Assembly: GCA_964510225.1 (NCBI GenBank)
Contig: CAZEAN010000112.1
Location: 1-18,281 of the forward strand
Length of the DNA stretch: 18,281 nucleotides
Reading direction: 5' to 3'
DNA from: CAZEAN01 sp964510225
GTDB taxonomy: Bacteria > Planctomycetota > Planctomycetia > Isosphaerales > Isosphaeraceae
Part shown: in pieces, positions 1 through 7,755 of the stretch
Layout of the letters: each line of letters starts with the position of its first letter
How positions within the stretch are numbered: position 1 is the first letter of the stretch
Notes under the pieces: generated by a model
Told to the model about the DNA's origin: nothing
What the model saw: only the letters and a program-made list of their open reading frames with translations
The model's database searches: none
Made by a program: the position numbers and the translations under genes

Positions 1-424
1 CTCGAGTCACACGAAGGAGATTCTGGTGCTCGTCGGAGATGTCACCGATCGGAAGCGTGACGGCGGAATCACCGCACCATCCGTTGATTCGCCAACCCGT
101 GTCGACCGCCACGATGTCTCCTGGCTCGAGCGGACGGCGATCAGGGATTCCGTGGACGACAGCCTCGTTGCGACTCGCGCAGATGACTGCCGGGAAGGGG
201 CGGACACCTTTGGTGGAACTCGGGTAGTTCAGGAACAGAGAGGTCGCCTTGTATTTGCGGAAGACTTCGGCGACAGCCGTATTCATCGAGGCCGTCGTCT
301 CTCCTGGCACCGCGAGTACTCGGACGAGGACCAAGGCCTCGGCGACGACGGCACCCGATTCACGCATCAGCCCGATTTCGCGGGGCGTCTTGAGTTTGAT
401 GGCCGCACGGCTGGGTCTCAGCAT
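1..424 (-). CDS. map: Methionine aminopeptidase type I, N-terminal part (cut by window edge)
   Basis: Removes the initiator methionine from new proteins in the cytoplasm. My own translation gives 141 residues before the window ends, and the frame stays open at base 1. The N-terminus has the typical KTPREIGLMRESG segment. Three expected active-site residues are visible: His91 in VVHGIP, Asp108 in VAVDTG and Asp119 in CGDSAVT. The remaining metal ligands would lie beyond the edge. The ATG at 424-422 has GAGG a few bases upstream. It follows secY by only 45 bases on the same strand, so it is probably the next cistron of the ribosomal operon. In many bacteria adk sits between secY and map, but there is no room for it here. 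Family assignment is secure; the C-terminus is unseen. Confidence 0.95.
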   Translation of the reverse strand, partial: MLRPSRAAIKLKTPREIGLMRESGAVVAEALVLVRVLAVPGETTASMNTAVAEVFRKYKATSLFLNYPSSTKGVRPFPAVICASRNEAVVHGIPDRRPLEPGDIVAVDTGWRINGWCGDSAVTLPIGDISDEHQNLLRVTR

Positions 425-469
425 CGCACTTCACCTCGTGGGGGAACAGACTGACCTCCAGAGTCGTCA

Positions 470-1870
470 TCAGTGGCGATTGAGGAGCCCTGGCTGATTC
501 CTCATGATCAAGTGACTGTCGATCTTCTGGACGAGGTCAAGGCAGACCGAAACAACAATCAGGAGACCGGTACCACCCAAGAATGAAGTGATCACGGGAT
601 CGATCACTGTGTTACCAACCTCTTCGAGTCCGATCTGAACCAGCGTCGGACAGACCGCTACCAGACTGAGGAATGCCGCTCCGACGTAAGTGATCCGTTG
701 CATCACCTTTTCAAGATAAACCGCCGTGCTCCGCCCTGGGCGGTAGCCTTGAATGAAGCTCCCATAATCCTTCAGATTATTTGCGATGTCCTGGGGATTG
801 AAGGTGATGGCTGTCCAGAAGAAGCAGAAGAAGTAGATCAGAAGGACGAACGAGACGATATAAACATACCCTTGACTCTGGAATGCATCAGCAGCATTTT
901 CGAGGAATGATGCTACGGCTTGTTGCCAAGGTTCGGCATCATCGTCAAGCCAGCCACCAAGTTGGCTCACAATTCCACTAAAGAGCATGTAGGGAACCAT
1001 CAGCAGGCTCGACGCAAAGATAATCGGCATGACACCGGCCTGGTTGACTTTGAACGGAAGATATTGTTTCGTACCACCGTAGGCGCGACGTCCTCGGATG
1101 TGCTTTGCCGATTGAGTCGGGATCCGTCGCTGACTCTCGGTAATGGCGATCACACCGACGATCACCGCGATAAAAAGAATACCGAGCAAGAGTAGAACAA
1201 CCAAGCTGTACGGCTTGTCGGCACTCCCAGTGAGCTTAAGAGTAGCTCCATTGAGAAGTACAAAAAGAGCGTCATCAGCGCGGGAGAGGATGCCGGCCAT
1301 AATCAAGAGGCTGATGCCATTGCCGATACCGTACTCATCGATCTGCTCACCGATCCACATCAGGAAGACTGTGCCTGTGGTCATGATCAGAACGGACGCG
1401 AGATGCGGACCGATGGACCGCGACTGATCAAGAACGAATCCCTGGTCACCCATCCCCATGAGGTAATTGACCCAGAAAAAGCTCTGAATCGCGCAGATGA
1501 GAACTGTCGCGTAACGCGTGTACTCATTGATCTTCTTCCGACCACTCTCACCCTCTTTCGAAATCGCCTCAAGCTGTGGAATCACGCTGCTGAGCAATTG
1601 AAAGATGATTGAAGCCGAAATATACGGCATGATCCCCAGGCCGAAGATGGTACTCATCCCGACCTGGGACCCACTGAGCGTGGCTGCTAAGCCGAGGACT
1701 TTCCCAAACGCTTCTTGACTAATGCTCTCTTGCCATTCGGCGAGTGCCGATTGATCGATGATCGGCAGTGGGATGTAGAAACCAATCCGATAAATGGCGA
1801 GCAAGAGGACTGTAAGGAAAATCTTGCGCCGAAGTTCGGGGATCCGGAAGATCGTCAACAATCTGTCCAC
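470..1870 (-). CDS. secY: Protein translocase subunit SecY
   Basis: Channel-forming subunit of the SecYEG translocon in the inner membrane. It is 466 residues, slightly longer than the usual 430-450, with about ten hydrophobic segments. The N-terminus (RIPELRRKIFLTVLLLAIYR) and the GEQIDEYGIGNGISLLIMAG segment before the central transmembrane helices are characteristic of SecY. The cytoplasmic loop with IPTQSAKHIRGRRAYGG and the C-terminal half (FNPQDIANNLKDYG, IQGYRPGRST) also fit. The start is GTG, with AAGGAG ten bases upstream (1886-1881). It sits after rplO, in the usual place at the end of the spc operon, after a 175-base spacer in which I see no convincing promoter or terminator. Confidence 0.97.
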   Translation of the reverse strand: MDRLLTIFRIPELRRKIFLTVLLLAIYRIGFYIPLPIIDQSALAEWQESISQEAFGKVLGLAATLSGSQVGMSTIFGLGIMPYISASIIFQLLSSVIPQLEAISKEGESGRKKINEYTRYATVLICAIQSFFWVNYLMGMGDQGFVLDQSRSIGPHLASVLIMTTGTVFLMWIGEQIDEYGIGNGISLLIMAGILSRADDALFVLLNGATLKLTGSADKPYSLVVLLLLGILFIAVIVGVIAITESQRRIPTQSAKHIRGRRAYGGTKQYLPFKVNQAGVMPIIFASSLLMVPYMLFSGIVSQLGGWLDDDAEPWQQAVASFLENAADAFQSQGYVYIVSFVLLIYFFCFFWTAITFNPQDIANNLKDYGSFIQGYRPGRSTAVYLEKVMQRITYVGAAFLSLVAVCPTLVQIGLEEVGNTVIDPVITSFLGGTGLLIVVSVCLDLVQKIDSHLIMRNQPGLLNRH

Positions 1871-2045
1871 GACAAATCGGCTCCTTGCGGTCGCGGAAGG
1901 GAAGTACGGGCCGTTGAATTCGTTACACTGAATTGATTGGACGGCATTGCTGACCGTTCTCTTTTTTCATCAAGCAACGAATCCAAGACGAAAATGCTGG
2001 AAGTAAAAGGCGAGAGCGTCGTGAGTGCGGTTAAAGGATATTAAC

Positions 2046-2498
2046 TCAGTTAACGATTTCGGCTGTGCCACCGGCATCTTTGATCTTCTGAGCTGCCGAC
2101 TTGCTAAATTTCTGGGCTCGAACCGTCAACGGTTTCGAGAGCGGCCCATCACCGAGAATCTTGATCCCATCGCGTCGTTGCCCTTTGACAATCCCACGGG
2201 CTCGTAGCGTCGTTTCATCAATTACCGAGTTCGTTTCGAAGAGATCTTCCAGCAGCTTGACATTGAGCACAATGAAGTGCTTCTTGAAGGTACCGTTCGA
2301 AAAGCCACGGATCGGGACGCGGCGGATGATCGGCATTTGTCCACCTTCAGTCAAAGGGTGTTGCTTATACCCCTGACGTGAGGAGTGACCTTTATGTCCT
2401 TTTGTACTGGTCTTACCGTGCCCAGAACCAGGACCCCGTCCTACCCTTTTTTTCCGTTTTCGCCGATGAACCCCTTGGCAGACGTCGTGAAGTTGCAT
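2046..2498 (-). CDS. rplO: 50S ribosomal protein L15
   Basis: Structural protein of the large subunit, binding 23S rRNA late in assembly. It is 150 residues, normal for the family. The basic glycine-rich N-terminal part (KRVGRGPGSGHGKTSTKGHKG) and the following EGGQMPIIRRVPIRGF are diagnostic. The N-terminus HDVCQGVHRRKRKKRVGRG corresponds to the usual L15 beginning. The ATG lacks an obvious Shine-Dalgarno sequence. The gene directly follows rpsE; the intervening rpmD (L30) of the standard order is absent. Confidence 0.96.
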   Translation of the reverse strand: MQLHDVCQGVHRRKRKKRVGRGPGSGHGKTSTKGHKGHSSRQGYKQHPLTEGGQMPIIRRVPIRGFSNGTFKKHFIVLNVKLLEDLFETNSVIDETTLRARGIVKGQRRDGIKILGDGPLSKPLTVRAQKFSKSAAQKIKDAGGTAEIVN

Positions 2499-2587
2499 GA
2501 GATCGAGACCCGATCGATATGAAAAACCACTGTGATTGTTATGTGCAGTAAATTCGATGGAGGCGAAGGAGACTGAATCAATCTGTT

Positions 2588-3073
2588 TTAGAGTTCAACA
2601 CCGCGGAGTCGTGCCACGTCGGCCTTCGTGCGGAGCTGTTCGAGACCATTGATGGTGGCCTTCACCAAATTCATCTTGTTCCCGGACCCAATGCTTTTGG
2701 TCAAGATGTCTGTGACACCTGCAGCTTGGACCACAGCACGAACAGCTCCTCCAGCAATCACGCCGGTACCAGGACTCGCCGGCATCATCAGGACCCGAGC
2801 CGCACCGAATCGACCAGTCACCGGATGGGGAATGGTACCGTGACGGAGATTGATTCTCCTGATCCGCTTATGGGCATCCTTGACCCCTTTTTCGACCGCC
2901 GGCGGTACTTCGTTCGCTTTACCATAGCCCCAGGCGATCTGACCCTTCCCGTTGCCGACGACAACGAGCGCGTTGAAGCTAAAGCGACGACCACCTTTAA
3001 CGACCGCAGCGCAGCGTCGAATCGATACGACACTCTCGCTCCACTCTCCACGCTCTCGACTATCGCTGGACAC
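2588..3073 (-). CDS. rpsE: 30S ribosomal protein S5
   Basis: Small-subunit protein at the mRNA entrance, involved in decoding fidelity. I choose the GTG at 3073, giving 161 residues, because GGGAG (3087-3083) lies 9 bases upstream. A TTG at 3094 would add 7 residues but has no ribosome-binding site. The double-stranded-RNA-binding S5 domain starts at ESVVSIRRCAAVVKGGRRFSF. It continues through VVVGNGKGQIAWGYGKANEVP and the C-terminal domain with PASPGTGVIAGGAVRAVVQAAG. The family is unmistakable; the exact start is a choice. Confidence 0.95.
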   Translation of the reverse strand: MSSDSRERGEWSESVVSIRRCAAVVKGGRRFSFNALVVVGNGKGQIAWGYGKANEVPPAVEKGVKDAHKRIRRINLRHGTIPHPVTGRFGAARVLMMPASPGTGVIAGGAVRAVVQAAGVTDILTKSIGSGNKMNLVKATINGLEQLRTKADVARLRGVEL

Positions 3074-3082
3074 GCCGGAAGG

Positions 3083-3087
3083 CTCCC
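3083..3087 (-). promoter_or_regulatory. Shine-Dalgarno sequence deciding the rpsE start
   Basis: On the minus strand this reads GGGAG, nine bases before the GTG at 3073-3071. The upstream TTG alternative at 3094 has nothing comparable in front of it, so this site favours the shorter S5. Confidence 0.6.
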
Positions 3088-3209
3088 ATATCAATGGCTG
3101 GGTAGGTTAGGTAAGGAACGATCAATCAGCCTGTGTTGAGGCCGCCCCTAGTAGTGAACGGATCTGCCCGGACCGTACGAGCTTGAATGAGTTGCTTGGA
3201 CTCACCCGA

Positions 3210-3587
3210 CTAAAACTGCAGCCCTGCTTCGCGGGCAGCCTCAGCGAGAGCGCGGATCCGACCATGATATTTGTAGCTTCGACGGTCGAAGCAAACTTTG
3301 TCAATACCGGCCGCCTTGGCACGTTCTGCGATCAGGGTCCCAATCGCTGACGCCGCACCGACGTTACCACCATAACCCTTCTCTTGCCGGAAGGCCGATT
3401 CCAACGTTCCAGCAGATGCTAGCGTCGTTGCGGTATCGTCGTTGATTACTTGTGCGTAAATATGTTTCGAACTCCGGAAGACGGCAAGCCGTGGCCGTTC
3501 TGCGGTACCAAAGAGCTTCTTCCGAACGTGGCGCTGACGCCGGAGACGTTGCCCTTGGAGATGGAGTCGATAGTTTTTACCCTTCAC
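3210..3587 (-). CDS. rplR: 50S ribosomal protein L18
   Basis: Binds 5S rRNA together with L5 and helps place it in the central protuberance. With the GTG start at 3587 it is 125 residues, close to the usual 117-122. The frame is open upstream to a TTG at 3626, but GGAGG six bases before the GTG argues for the shorter form. Diagnostic segments are RLRRQRHVRKKLFGTAERPRLAVFRSS near the start (given here in part: RPRLAVFRS), then KHIYAQVINDD, and the C-terminal FDRRSYKYHGRIRALAEAARE. It lies between rplF and rpsE as in the standard spc order. Confidence 0.95.
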   Translation of the reverse strand: MKGKNYRLHLQGQRLRRQRHVRKKLFGTAERPRLAVFRSSKHIYAQVINDDTATTLASAGTLESAFRQEKGYGGNVGAASAIGTLIAERAKAAGIDKVCFDRRSYKYHGRIRALAEAAREAGLQF

Positions 3588-3593
3588 GAGATT

Positions 3594-3598
3594 CCTCC
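3594..3598 (-). promoter_or_regulatory. Shine-Dalgarno sequence deciding the rplR start
   Basis: GGAGG on the minus strand, six bases before the GTG at 3587-3585. This is one of the best-placed ribosome-binding sites in the cluster, and it rules against the longer TTG-initiated reading frame for L18. Confidence 0.75.
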
Positions 3599-3725
3599 AC
3601 CGGGCCGTTGGGGCAACCGATACCAACCGGCCACCCGACCTCTGGTGTATTTTGAGATAAGAGCGGATCAGAGCATAAGAGAACGATCAAACGCTGAAGC
3701 CCAATCGAGGTGATAGATGGGCGGA

Positions 3726-4274
3726 TCACTTGCCGAATGCTTTACCGGCTTTCCGACGGATCTGCTCCCCTTCATAGCGAATCCCCTTACCTTTATAAGG
3801 TTCGGGGGGACGAACCCGTCGGATCCGCGCAGCGAATTCACCAACGGCCTGCTTGTCTGGTCCGCTGACATGGATATGCGTCGAATCAGGTAACGCAACG
3901 TCGACGCCCGCCGGTGCTTCCATCAGGATCTGGTTGGCAAAACCAACTTGCAGGTTTACCTTACCTGCTCCTTTGAGTTGTGCTTGATAGCCCACTCCAT
4001 GGATCTCCAATTTCTTGGTGTAACCCTCTACAACGCCGTTGACCATGTTCGCGATCAACGTTCGAGTGAGGCCGTGGAGTGCTTTCGAATCACGCTCGTC
4101 GCTATCACGTTCGACAACTAATTGCTTGCCAGAGTCGTCGAGTCGGACCGTGATTTGTTGTGGCCAGGTGTGTTCAAGTTTCCCCTTCGGCCCTTCGACA
4201 ATGATCGATTGGCCATCAACATTGACTTTCACTTTATCAGGGATGGGGATGGGCTGCCGGCCGATCCGGGACAT
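3726..4274 (-). CDS. rplF: 50S ribosomal protein L6
   Basis: Large-subunit protein near the GTPase-associated region and the sarcin-ricin loop. It is 182 residues, the usual length. The N-terminus MSRIGRQPIPIPDKVKV and the duplicated L6 fold are visible: first repeat through GPKGKLEHTWPQQITV, second through VGYQAQLKG, ending in the C-terminal signature RPPEPYKGKGIRYEGEQIRR. The ATG has AAGGAG seven bases upstream. It sits 48 bases after rpsH. Confidence 0.97.
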   Translation of the reverse strand: MSRIGRQPIPIPDKVKVNVDGQSIIVEGPKGKLEHTWPQQITVRLDDSGKQLVVERDSDERDSKALHGLTRTLIANMVNGVVEGYTKKLEIHGVGYQAQLKGAGKVNLQVGFANQILMEAPAGVDVALPDSTHIHVSGPDKQAVGEFAARIRRVRPPEPYKGKGIRYEGEQIRRKAGKAFGK

Positions 4275-4322
4275 TGTCTTGCTCCTTTGAAGCGGGTTGT
4301 TCCGTCGTGATCGGTACCGTGA

Positions 4323-4718
4323 TCAATAGACCATCGCCAGAATTTCACCGCCGACCTTTTCCGCACGGGCTTGGCGATCGCTGAGGATCCCTTTCGGGGT
4401 GCTCAAAACATGAATCCCCATGCCGCCAAGCACAGGTCGTAGCCCTCGGTATCCATGGTAGACACGTCGGCCAGGCCGACTTACACGAGTGATCTTGTTG
4501 ATGACCCGTTCGCCATTAGGACCATACTTGAGGAGAACCCGAAGCGTCTTCGCGGGAAGGGTCTCGAATTCTTCGAAGTCCCAGATGAATCCCTCGGACT
4601 TCAACGTCTGGGCAATCCCAAGTTTTTCGCGCGAATGAGGCATATCGACAAATTCGCGTTCAATCCGGACTGCATTGCGAATCCGGGTTAGCATGTCGGC
4701 AATCGGGTCGGTCATCAT
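4323..4718 (-). CDS. rpsH: 30S ribosomal protein S8
   Basis: Primary 16S rRNA-binding protein and, in E. coli, translational repressor of the spc operon. The reading frame is open further upstream, but the family start MMTDPIADMLTRIRNA begins at the paired ATGs at 4718/4715. AAAGGA lies about 12 bases before the first of them. This gives 131 residues, as expected. The C-terminal signature GLRPVLGGMGIHVLSTPKGI, and the end GGEILAMVY, are clear. In the common gene order rpsN (S14) precedes rpsH, but the 141 bases up to rplE are too short for it and contain no S14-like reading frame. Confidence 0.95.
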   Translation of the reverse strand: MMTDPIADMLTRIRNAVRIEREFVDMPHSREKLGIAQTLKSEGFIWDFEEFETLPAKTLRVLLKYGPNGERVINKITRVSRPGRRVYHGYRGLRPVLGGMGIHVLSTPKGILSDRQARAEKVGGEILAMVY

Positions 4719-4859
4719 GGTCGGATCAGGTCCTTTGCTGCCATCGTGGGTAACACCGACCGGTGACCATAACAACCGGTCGAGTCGGCACGATGGTAGG
4801 TTTAGTTCTTGGAACGGAGGCAAGAAACGGGTCTGGAGACGGTACCGAGACGATGGCGA

Positions 4860-5417
4860 TCAACCGCTACGTTTTCCCGACTTACGGTAAGGCATACCAA
4901 ACGCGCGGAGTAGCTCGCGAGCTTGATCGTCGTTACGGGTTGTGGTCACGAACGTGATGTCCATTCCGAGCGTGTACTGAATTTTGTCAGCTTCGATCTC
5001 AGGGAACACCACTTGTTCGCTGAGACCAATTGTGTAGTTGCCGTTTCCGTCAAAGCTATTGGGATTGACTCCACGAAAGTCCCGAATCCGAGGAAGAACG
5101 AAATTGATCAAGCGATCGAGGAATTCGTACATCCGTGCCTTACGGAGGGTAACCTTGCAGCCAATCTCGTTGCCTTCGCGCAGTCGGAACCCAGCGACAG
5201 ATTGCTTAGCCTTCGTCACGACCGGCTTCTGACCCGAAACTCGGGAGAGCGTTTCGACCGCGGCCTCAAGAATATTCTTGTCTTGTACCGCGCGACCGGC
5301 CCCCATGTTGACAACAATCTTCTCCAAGCCAGGGATCGCCAACTTGTTGCTGATGTTGTACTTCTTCGCAATCTCGGGAGAGATTGTCTGTTGATACTCA
5401 TCGAAAAGCCGGGCCAT
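4860..5417 (-). CDS. rplE: 50S ribosomal protein L5
   Basis: Binds 5S rRNA and contacts the P-site tRNA in the central protuberance. It is 185 residues, normal length. Family segments include IPGLEKIVVNMGAGRAVQDK, the VSGQKPVVTKAKQSVAGFRLREG region (given in part), GCKVTLRKARMYEFLDRL, and DFRGVNPNSFDGNGNYTIGL. It ends with DDQARELLRAFGMPYRK. The ATG is preceded by AAGGA nine bases away. It follows rplX by 91 bases. Confidence 0.97.
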   Translation of the reverse strand: MARLFDEYQQTISPEIAKKYNISNKLAIPGLEKIVVNMGAGRAVQDKNILEAAVETLSRVSGQKPVVTKAKQSVAGFRLREGNEIGCKVTLRKARMYEFLDRLINFVLPRIRDFRGVNPNSFDGNGNYTIGLSEQVVFPEIEADKIQYTLGMDITFVTTTRNDDQARELLRAFGMPYRKSGKRSG

Positions 5418-5508
5418 GATGCGTAATCCTTTTCAACTGAAGGCGCGGGCATCGTCAAGGCGAAACCCGGAAGCGATCAGGGGATTTAGAAGGGAATCAA
5501 GCGGTTCG

Positions 5509-5871
5509 TTAACTGTTCTCTGTTGGAGCTGTAGCACGACGGGGCTTCGGTGGCCCCAGGGTTCCTTGACCAGCACTACATCGTTTGCAGTAGCGTTCTT
5601 TCTGACCATTCTCAAGAAAGCGGTAGCCCACTCTAGATGGTTCCTTACATGACGTGCAGTAAAGAGCCACATTCGAAGCGTCGATCGGCATCTCTTTCGA
5701 GAGTCGACCACCCTGAGGGTTCTTGGGCCCGGGACGGACATGCTTGTAAACGAGGTTCACCCCTTCAACGACGACCTTGTTCTTCGTCGGGAGGACACGG
5801 ACAACTTTGGCCCGAGACCCTTTATCCTCTCCGGTGAGAACCACCACTTCATCATTCGTCCGGATCTTCAT
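5509..5871 (-). CDS. rplX: 50S ribosomal protein L24, zinc-ribbon type
   Basis: Assembly-initiating large-subunit protein near the polypeptide exit tunnel. It is 120 residues. The KOW motif lies at the N-terminus (VVVLTGEDKGSRAKVVRVLP), followed by NLVYKHVRPGPKNPQGG. The C-terminal half has two CxxC pairs, Cys72/Cys75 (CTSC) and Cys95/Cys98 (CKRC), which would form a zinc ribbon. A Pro/Arg-rich tail of about 20 residues follows. No good Shine-Dalgarno sequence is visible before the ATG, so it may depend on translational coupling to rplN, 83 bases upstream. Confidence 0.96.
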   Translation of the reverse strand: MKIRTNDEVVVLTGEDKGSRAKVVRVLPTKNKVVVEGVNLVYKHVRPGPKNPQGGRLSKEMPIDASNVALYCTSCKEPSRVGYRFLENGQKERYCKRCSAGQGTLGPPKPRRATAPTENS

Positions 5872-5954
5872 GACAGTTGATTTCAGCGATTTTGTATGTG
5901 GAAGTAAGTTTGGACTGGGTTGTCGGCAGTGGGCTAGCCCGATTGGATTGACCG

Positions 5955-6335
5955 CTAAACAACTTCGGCGGCGAGGCTGACAATTTTCATGAACCGTCGA
6001 TCACGAAGTTCACGAGCAATGGCGCCGAAGATCCGGGTCCCACGTGGTTCATTTTCTTTGTTGATCAAAACACAAGCATTGCGATCAAACCGGACATATG
6101 AACCGTCAGGCCGTCGGGCCTTAAACTTGGTCCGGACAATGACGCAGCGAACAATATCCCCGGCCTTGACATCACTTCCCGGAGCCGCTTTCTTCACGCT
6201 TCCGATGACGATATCACCAAGGCTTGCCGTTCGACGCTTGTACTTGGAGGCACTACCACCGAGCACTTTGAAGCACATCACTTCTTTAGCGCCGGAATTG
6301 TCTGCGACATCAAGCCGCGTTTGGAGCTGGATCAT
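5955..6335 (-). CDS. rplN: 50S ribosomal protein L14
   Basis: Forms an intersubunit bridge and contacts 23S rRNA. It is 126 residues (usual 122). The family is clear from MIQLQTRLDVADNSGAKEVM, GDIVIGSVKKAAPGSDVKAG, and the C-terminal signature RGTRIFGAIARELRDRRFMK followed by IVSLAAEVV. Some members carry a few fewer C-terminal residues. GAGG lies about ten bases before the ATG. The 157-base spacer to rpsQ contains an AGGAGG sequence and a possible 20-codon reading frame that overlaps this start (see findings). Confidence 0.97.
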   Translation of the reverse strand: MIQLQTRLDVADNSGAKEVMCFKVLGGSASKYKRRTASLGDIVIGSVKKAAPGSDVKAGDIVRCVIVRTKFKARRPDGSYVRFDRNACVLINKENEPRGTRIFGAIARELRDRRFMKIVSLAAEVV

Positions 6336-6492
6336 GATCGGAGAACCTCAGTCACGGTCGTGGCCGCGGTCCTCGGACTCGACCGACCGGGCACGGACCT
6401 CCTGGTTGTTGCTTAGATCTCTGGGACGAATAGTCAGTTGTTAGATACGAGCAGGACGAACGAACCTGAGTGTGAGAGATAAGCATATTCGA

Positions 6493-6900
6493 TCAGTCAT
6501 TTGTTTCGGAAGAACCGTTCTCAGCCGAGACTGATTCATCTTCAACCGCCGGAGCTACTGCTTGTGCAGCCTTTGCTGCATCGGCTTCTTCGTGAGCGGG
6601 TGCCTTCCGAACAATCCGAACCAACCGCCATCGCTTCAACTTCGAGAGCGGTCGAGTCTCCATAATCTCGACGATGTCTCCATTTTGGGAGTCATTCTGC
6701 TCGTCGTGGATATAGCAGATCGTCCGTCGTTTGACATACTTACCGTATTTAGGGTGCGGGACGAGACGCTGGACTTCGACCCGGCGTGTTTTGTCCATCT
6801 TGTCTTTCGTCACCATACCGATCTCGACCTTGCGGCGGCCTCGGGGCTTGGGCGACGTCGCCAGGGTCGGAGCCGATTCGGTCGGGGTCGGTTCTGTCAT
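6493..6900 (-). CDS. rpsQ: 30S ribosomal protein S17 with acidic C-terminal extension
   Basis: Primary 16S rRNA-binding protein of the small subunit. It is 135 residues from the ATG at 6900, against about 85 for a typical S17. The conserved OB-fold core runs from about residue 22 (RRKVEIGMVTKDKMDKTRRV) to about residue 99. Inside it are HPKYGKYVKRRT and the signature NGDIVEIMETRPLSKLKRWR (given in part). Before the core is a Pro/Thr/Ser-rich leader of about 20 residues. After it come some 40 residues rich in Ala, Glu, Asp and Ser. A TTG three codons upstream is a weaker start. The extensions are probably unstructured. Confidence 0.94.
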   Translation of the reverse strand: MTEPTPTESAPTLATSPKPRGRRKVEIGMVTKDKMDKTRRVEVQRLVPHPKYGKYVKRRTICYIHDEQNDSQNGDIVEIMETRPLSKLKRWRLVRIVRKAPAHEEADAAKAAQAVAPAVEDESVSAENGSSETND

Positions 6901-7028
6901 GGGAATCAATCTGCCTTCGGTGCCTCAGAGCACTGGAAATAGGGAAATCTGAAACTCGGTCGTGTATCGGCCAGTGAGTGAATCGTTGCGAATACTCAGA
7001 AAACGAGGAAGCGAGTAGTGTGGTTCGA

Positions 7029-7280
7029 TTAGTTCGTTGATTCGATACTTCCCGGAACCGCACTCGTATCCGAATTGCCTTGAAGCGGTCTTAGCTCACG
7101 TTCACGCAAGATCGTCTTGATTCGAGCAATTTCTCGTTTAGTCTGGAGAACTTCGCTTGGAGCTTCGAGTCGTTCGGTCGAGCCTTGAAGCCGGAGTCGG
7201 AAGAGTTGCTCTTGCGTCTCTTTGAGAATCAGAGTGAGCTGCTCATCATCTTTTTCGCGGAGTTCGTTAGGCTTAGTCAT
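7029..7280 (-). CDS. rpmC: 50S ribosomal protein L29
   Basis: Small helical protein at the polypeptide exit, near L23. It is 83 residues against the usual 60-70. The coiled two-helix core is evident: NELREKDDEQLTLILKETQ, then LFRLRLQGSTERLEAPSEV, then KREIARIKTILRERE. A polar tail of about 20 residues follows. The start codon is ATG with only a weak purine stretch upstream. It stands between rplP and rpsQ as in the standard order. Confidence 0.95.
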   Translation of the reverse strand: MTKPNELREKDDEQLTLILKETQEQLFRLRLQGSTERLEAPSEVLQTKREIARIKTILRERELRPLQGNSDTSAVPGSIESTN

Positions 7281-7332
7281 GGCGGACGTCTCAGTCAGAG
7301 CATTGGAGCCGCTGACGGCTCGTGATAAGAAG

Positions 7333-7755
7333 TTAGAGTGTTGGGCGTCGTGAGGCTAATCGACAGCGGACCGGCATTTTGTAGGCAACCCGGGCGAAGG
7401 CGGAACGCGCCTGTGCCTCGGTGACACCCGTAACCTCGAAGAGCACCGTTCCAGGCTTGACGATCGCTGCCCAGTAGTCGACCTCTCCCTTACCTTTCCC
7501 CATCCGGGTTTCGGCAGGGATCGAGGTAATACTCTTCTGCGGGAAGATTCGGATGTAGAGCTTACCGCCTGAACCCCGGACCGCCCGACTTAAGACCATC
7601 CGACTGGCCTCGATCACTTGTGCGCTGATCCGACCCGGTTCGAGCGTTTGAAGTCCGTATTCACCGAACGCCACGTAATTACCGCGAGTCGCCTTGCCTT
7701 TTACGCGACCTTTTTGGCTTTTTCGGTACTTGACTCGCTTGGGCATCTGGGCCAT
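7333..7755 (-). CDS. rplP: 50S ribosomal protein L16
   Basis: Helps shape the A-site tRNA region of the large subunit. It is 140 residues, normal length. The N-terminus MAQMPKRVKYRKSQKGRVKG and the body match L16 throughout: GNYVAFGEYGLQTLEPGRIS, YIRIFPQKSITSIPAETRMG, and KGEVDYWAAIVKPGTVLFEV. Two ATGs are possible, 7755 and 7746; the first has GGAGG nine bases upstream. Both lie inside rpsC, which ends only at 7679, so the first 25 or so codons are read in two frames. No frameshift is needed, because both proteins keep their family ends. Confidence 0.96.
   Translation of the reverse strand: MAQMPKRVKYRKSQKGRVKGKATRGNYVAFGEYGLQTLEPGRISAQVIEASRMVLSRAVRGSGGKLYIRIFPQKSITSIPAETRMGKGKGEVDYWAAIVKPGTVLFEVTGVTEAQARSAFARVAYKMPVRCRLASRRPTL

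Noticed and set aside
26..454. A 142-codon plus-strand frame at the left edge
   Set aside because: The opposite strand encodes an unmistakable methionine aminopeptidase with its metal ligands; the plus-strand product resembles nothing.
4719..4859. Looked for an rpsN (S14) gene between rplE and rpsH
   Set aside because: The gap is shorter than the smallest S14 gene and the minus strand shows no CxxC pair or S14-like frame.
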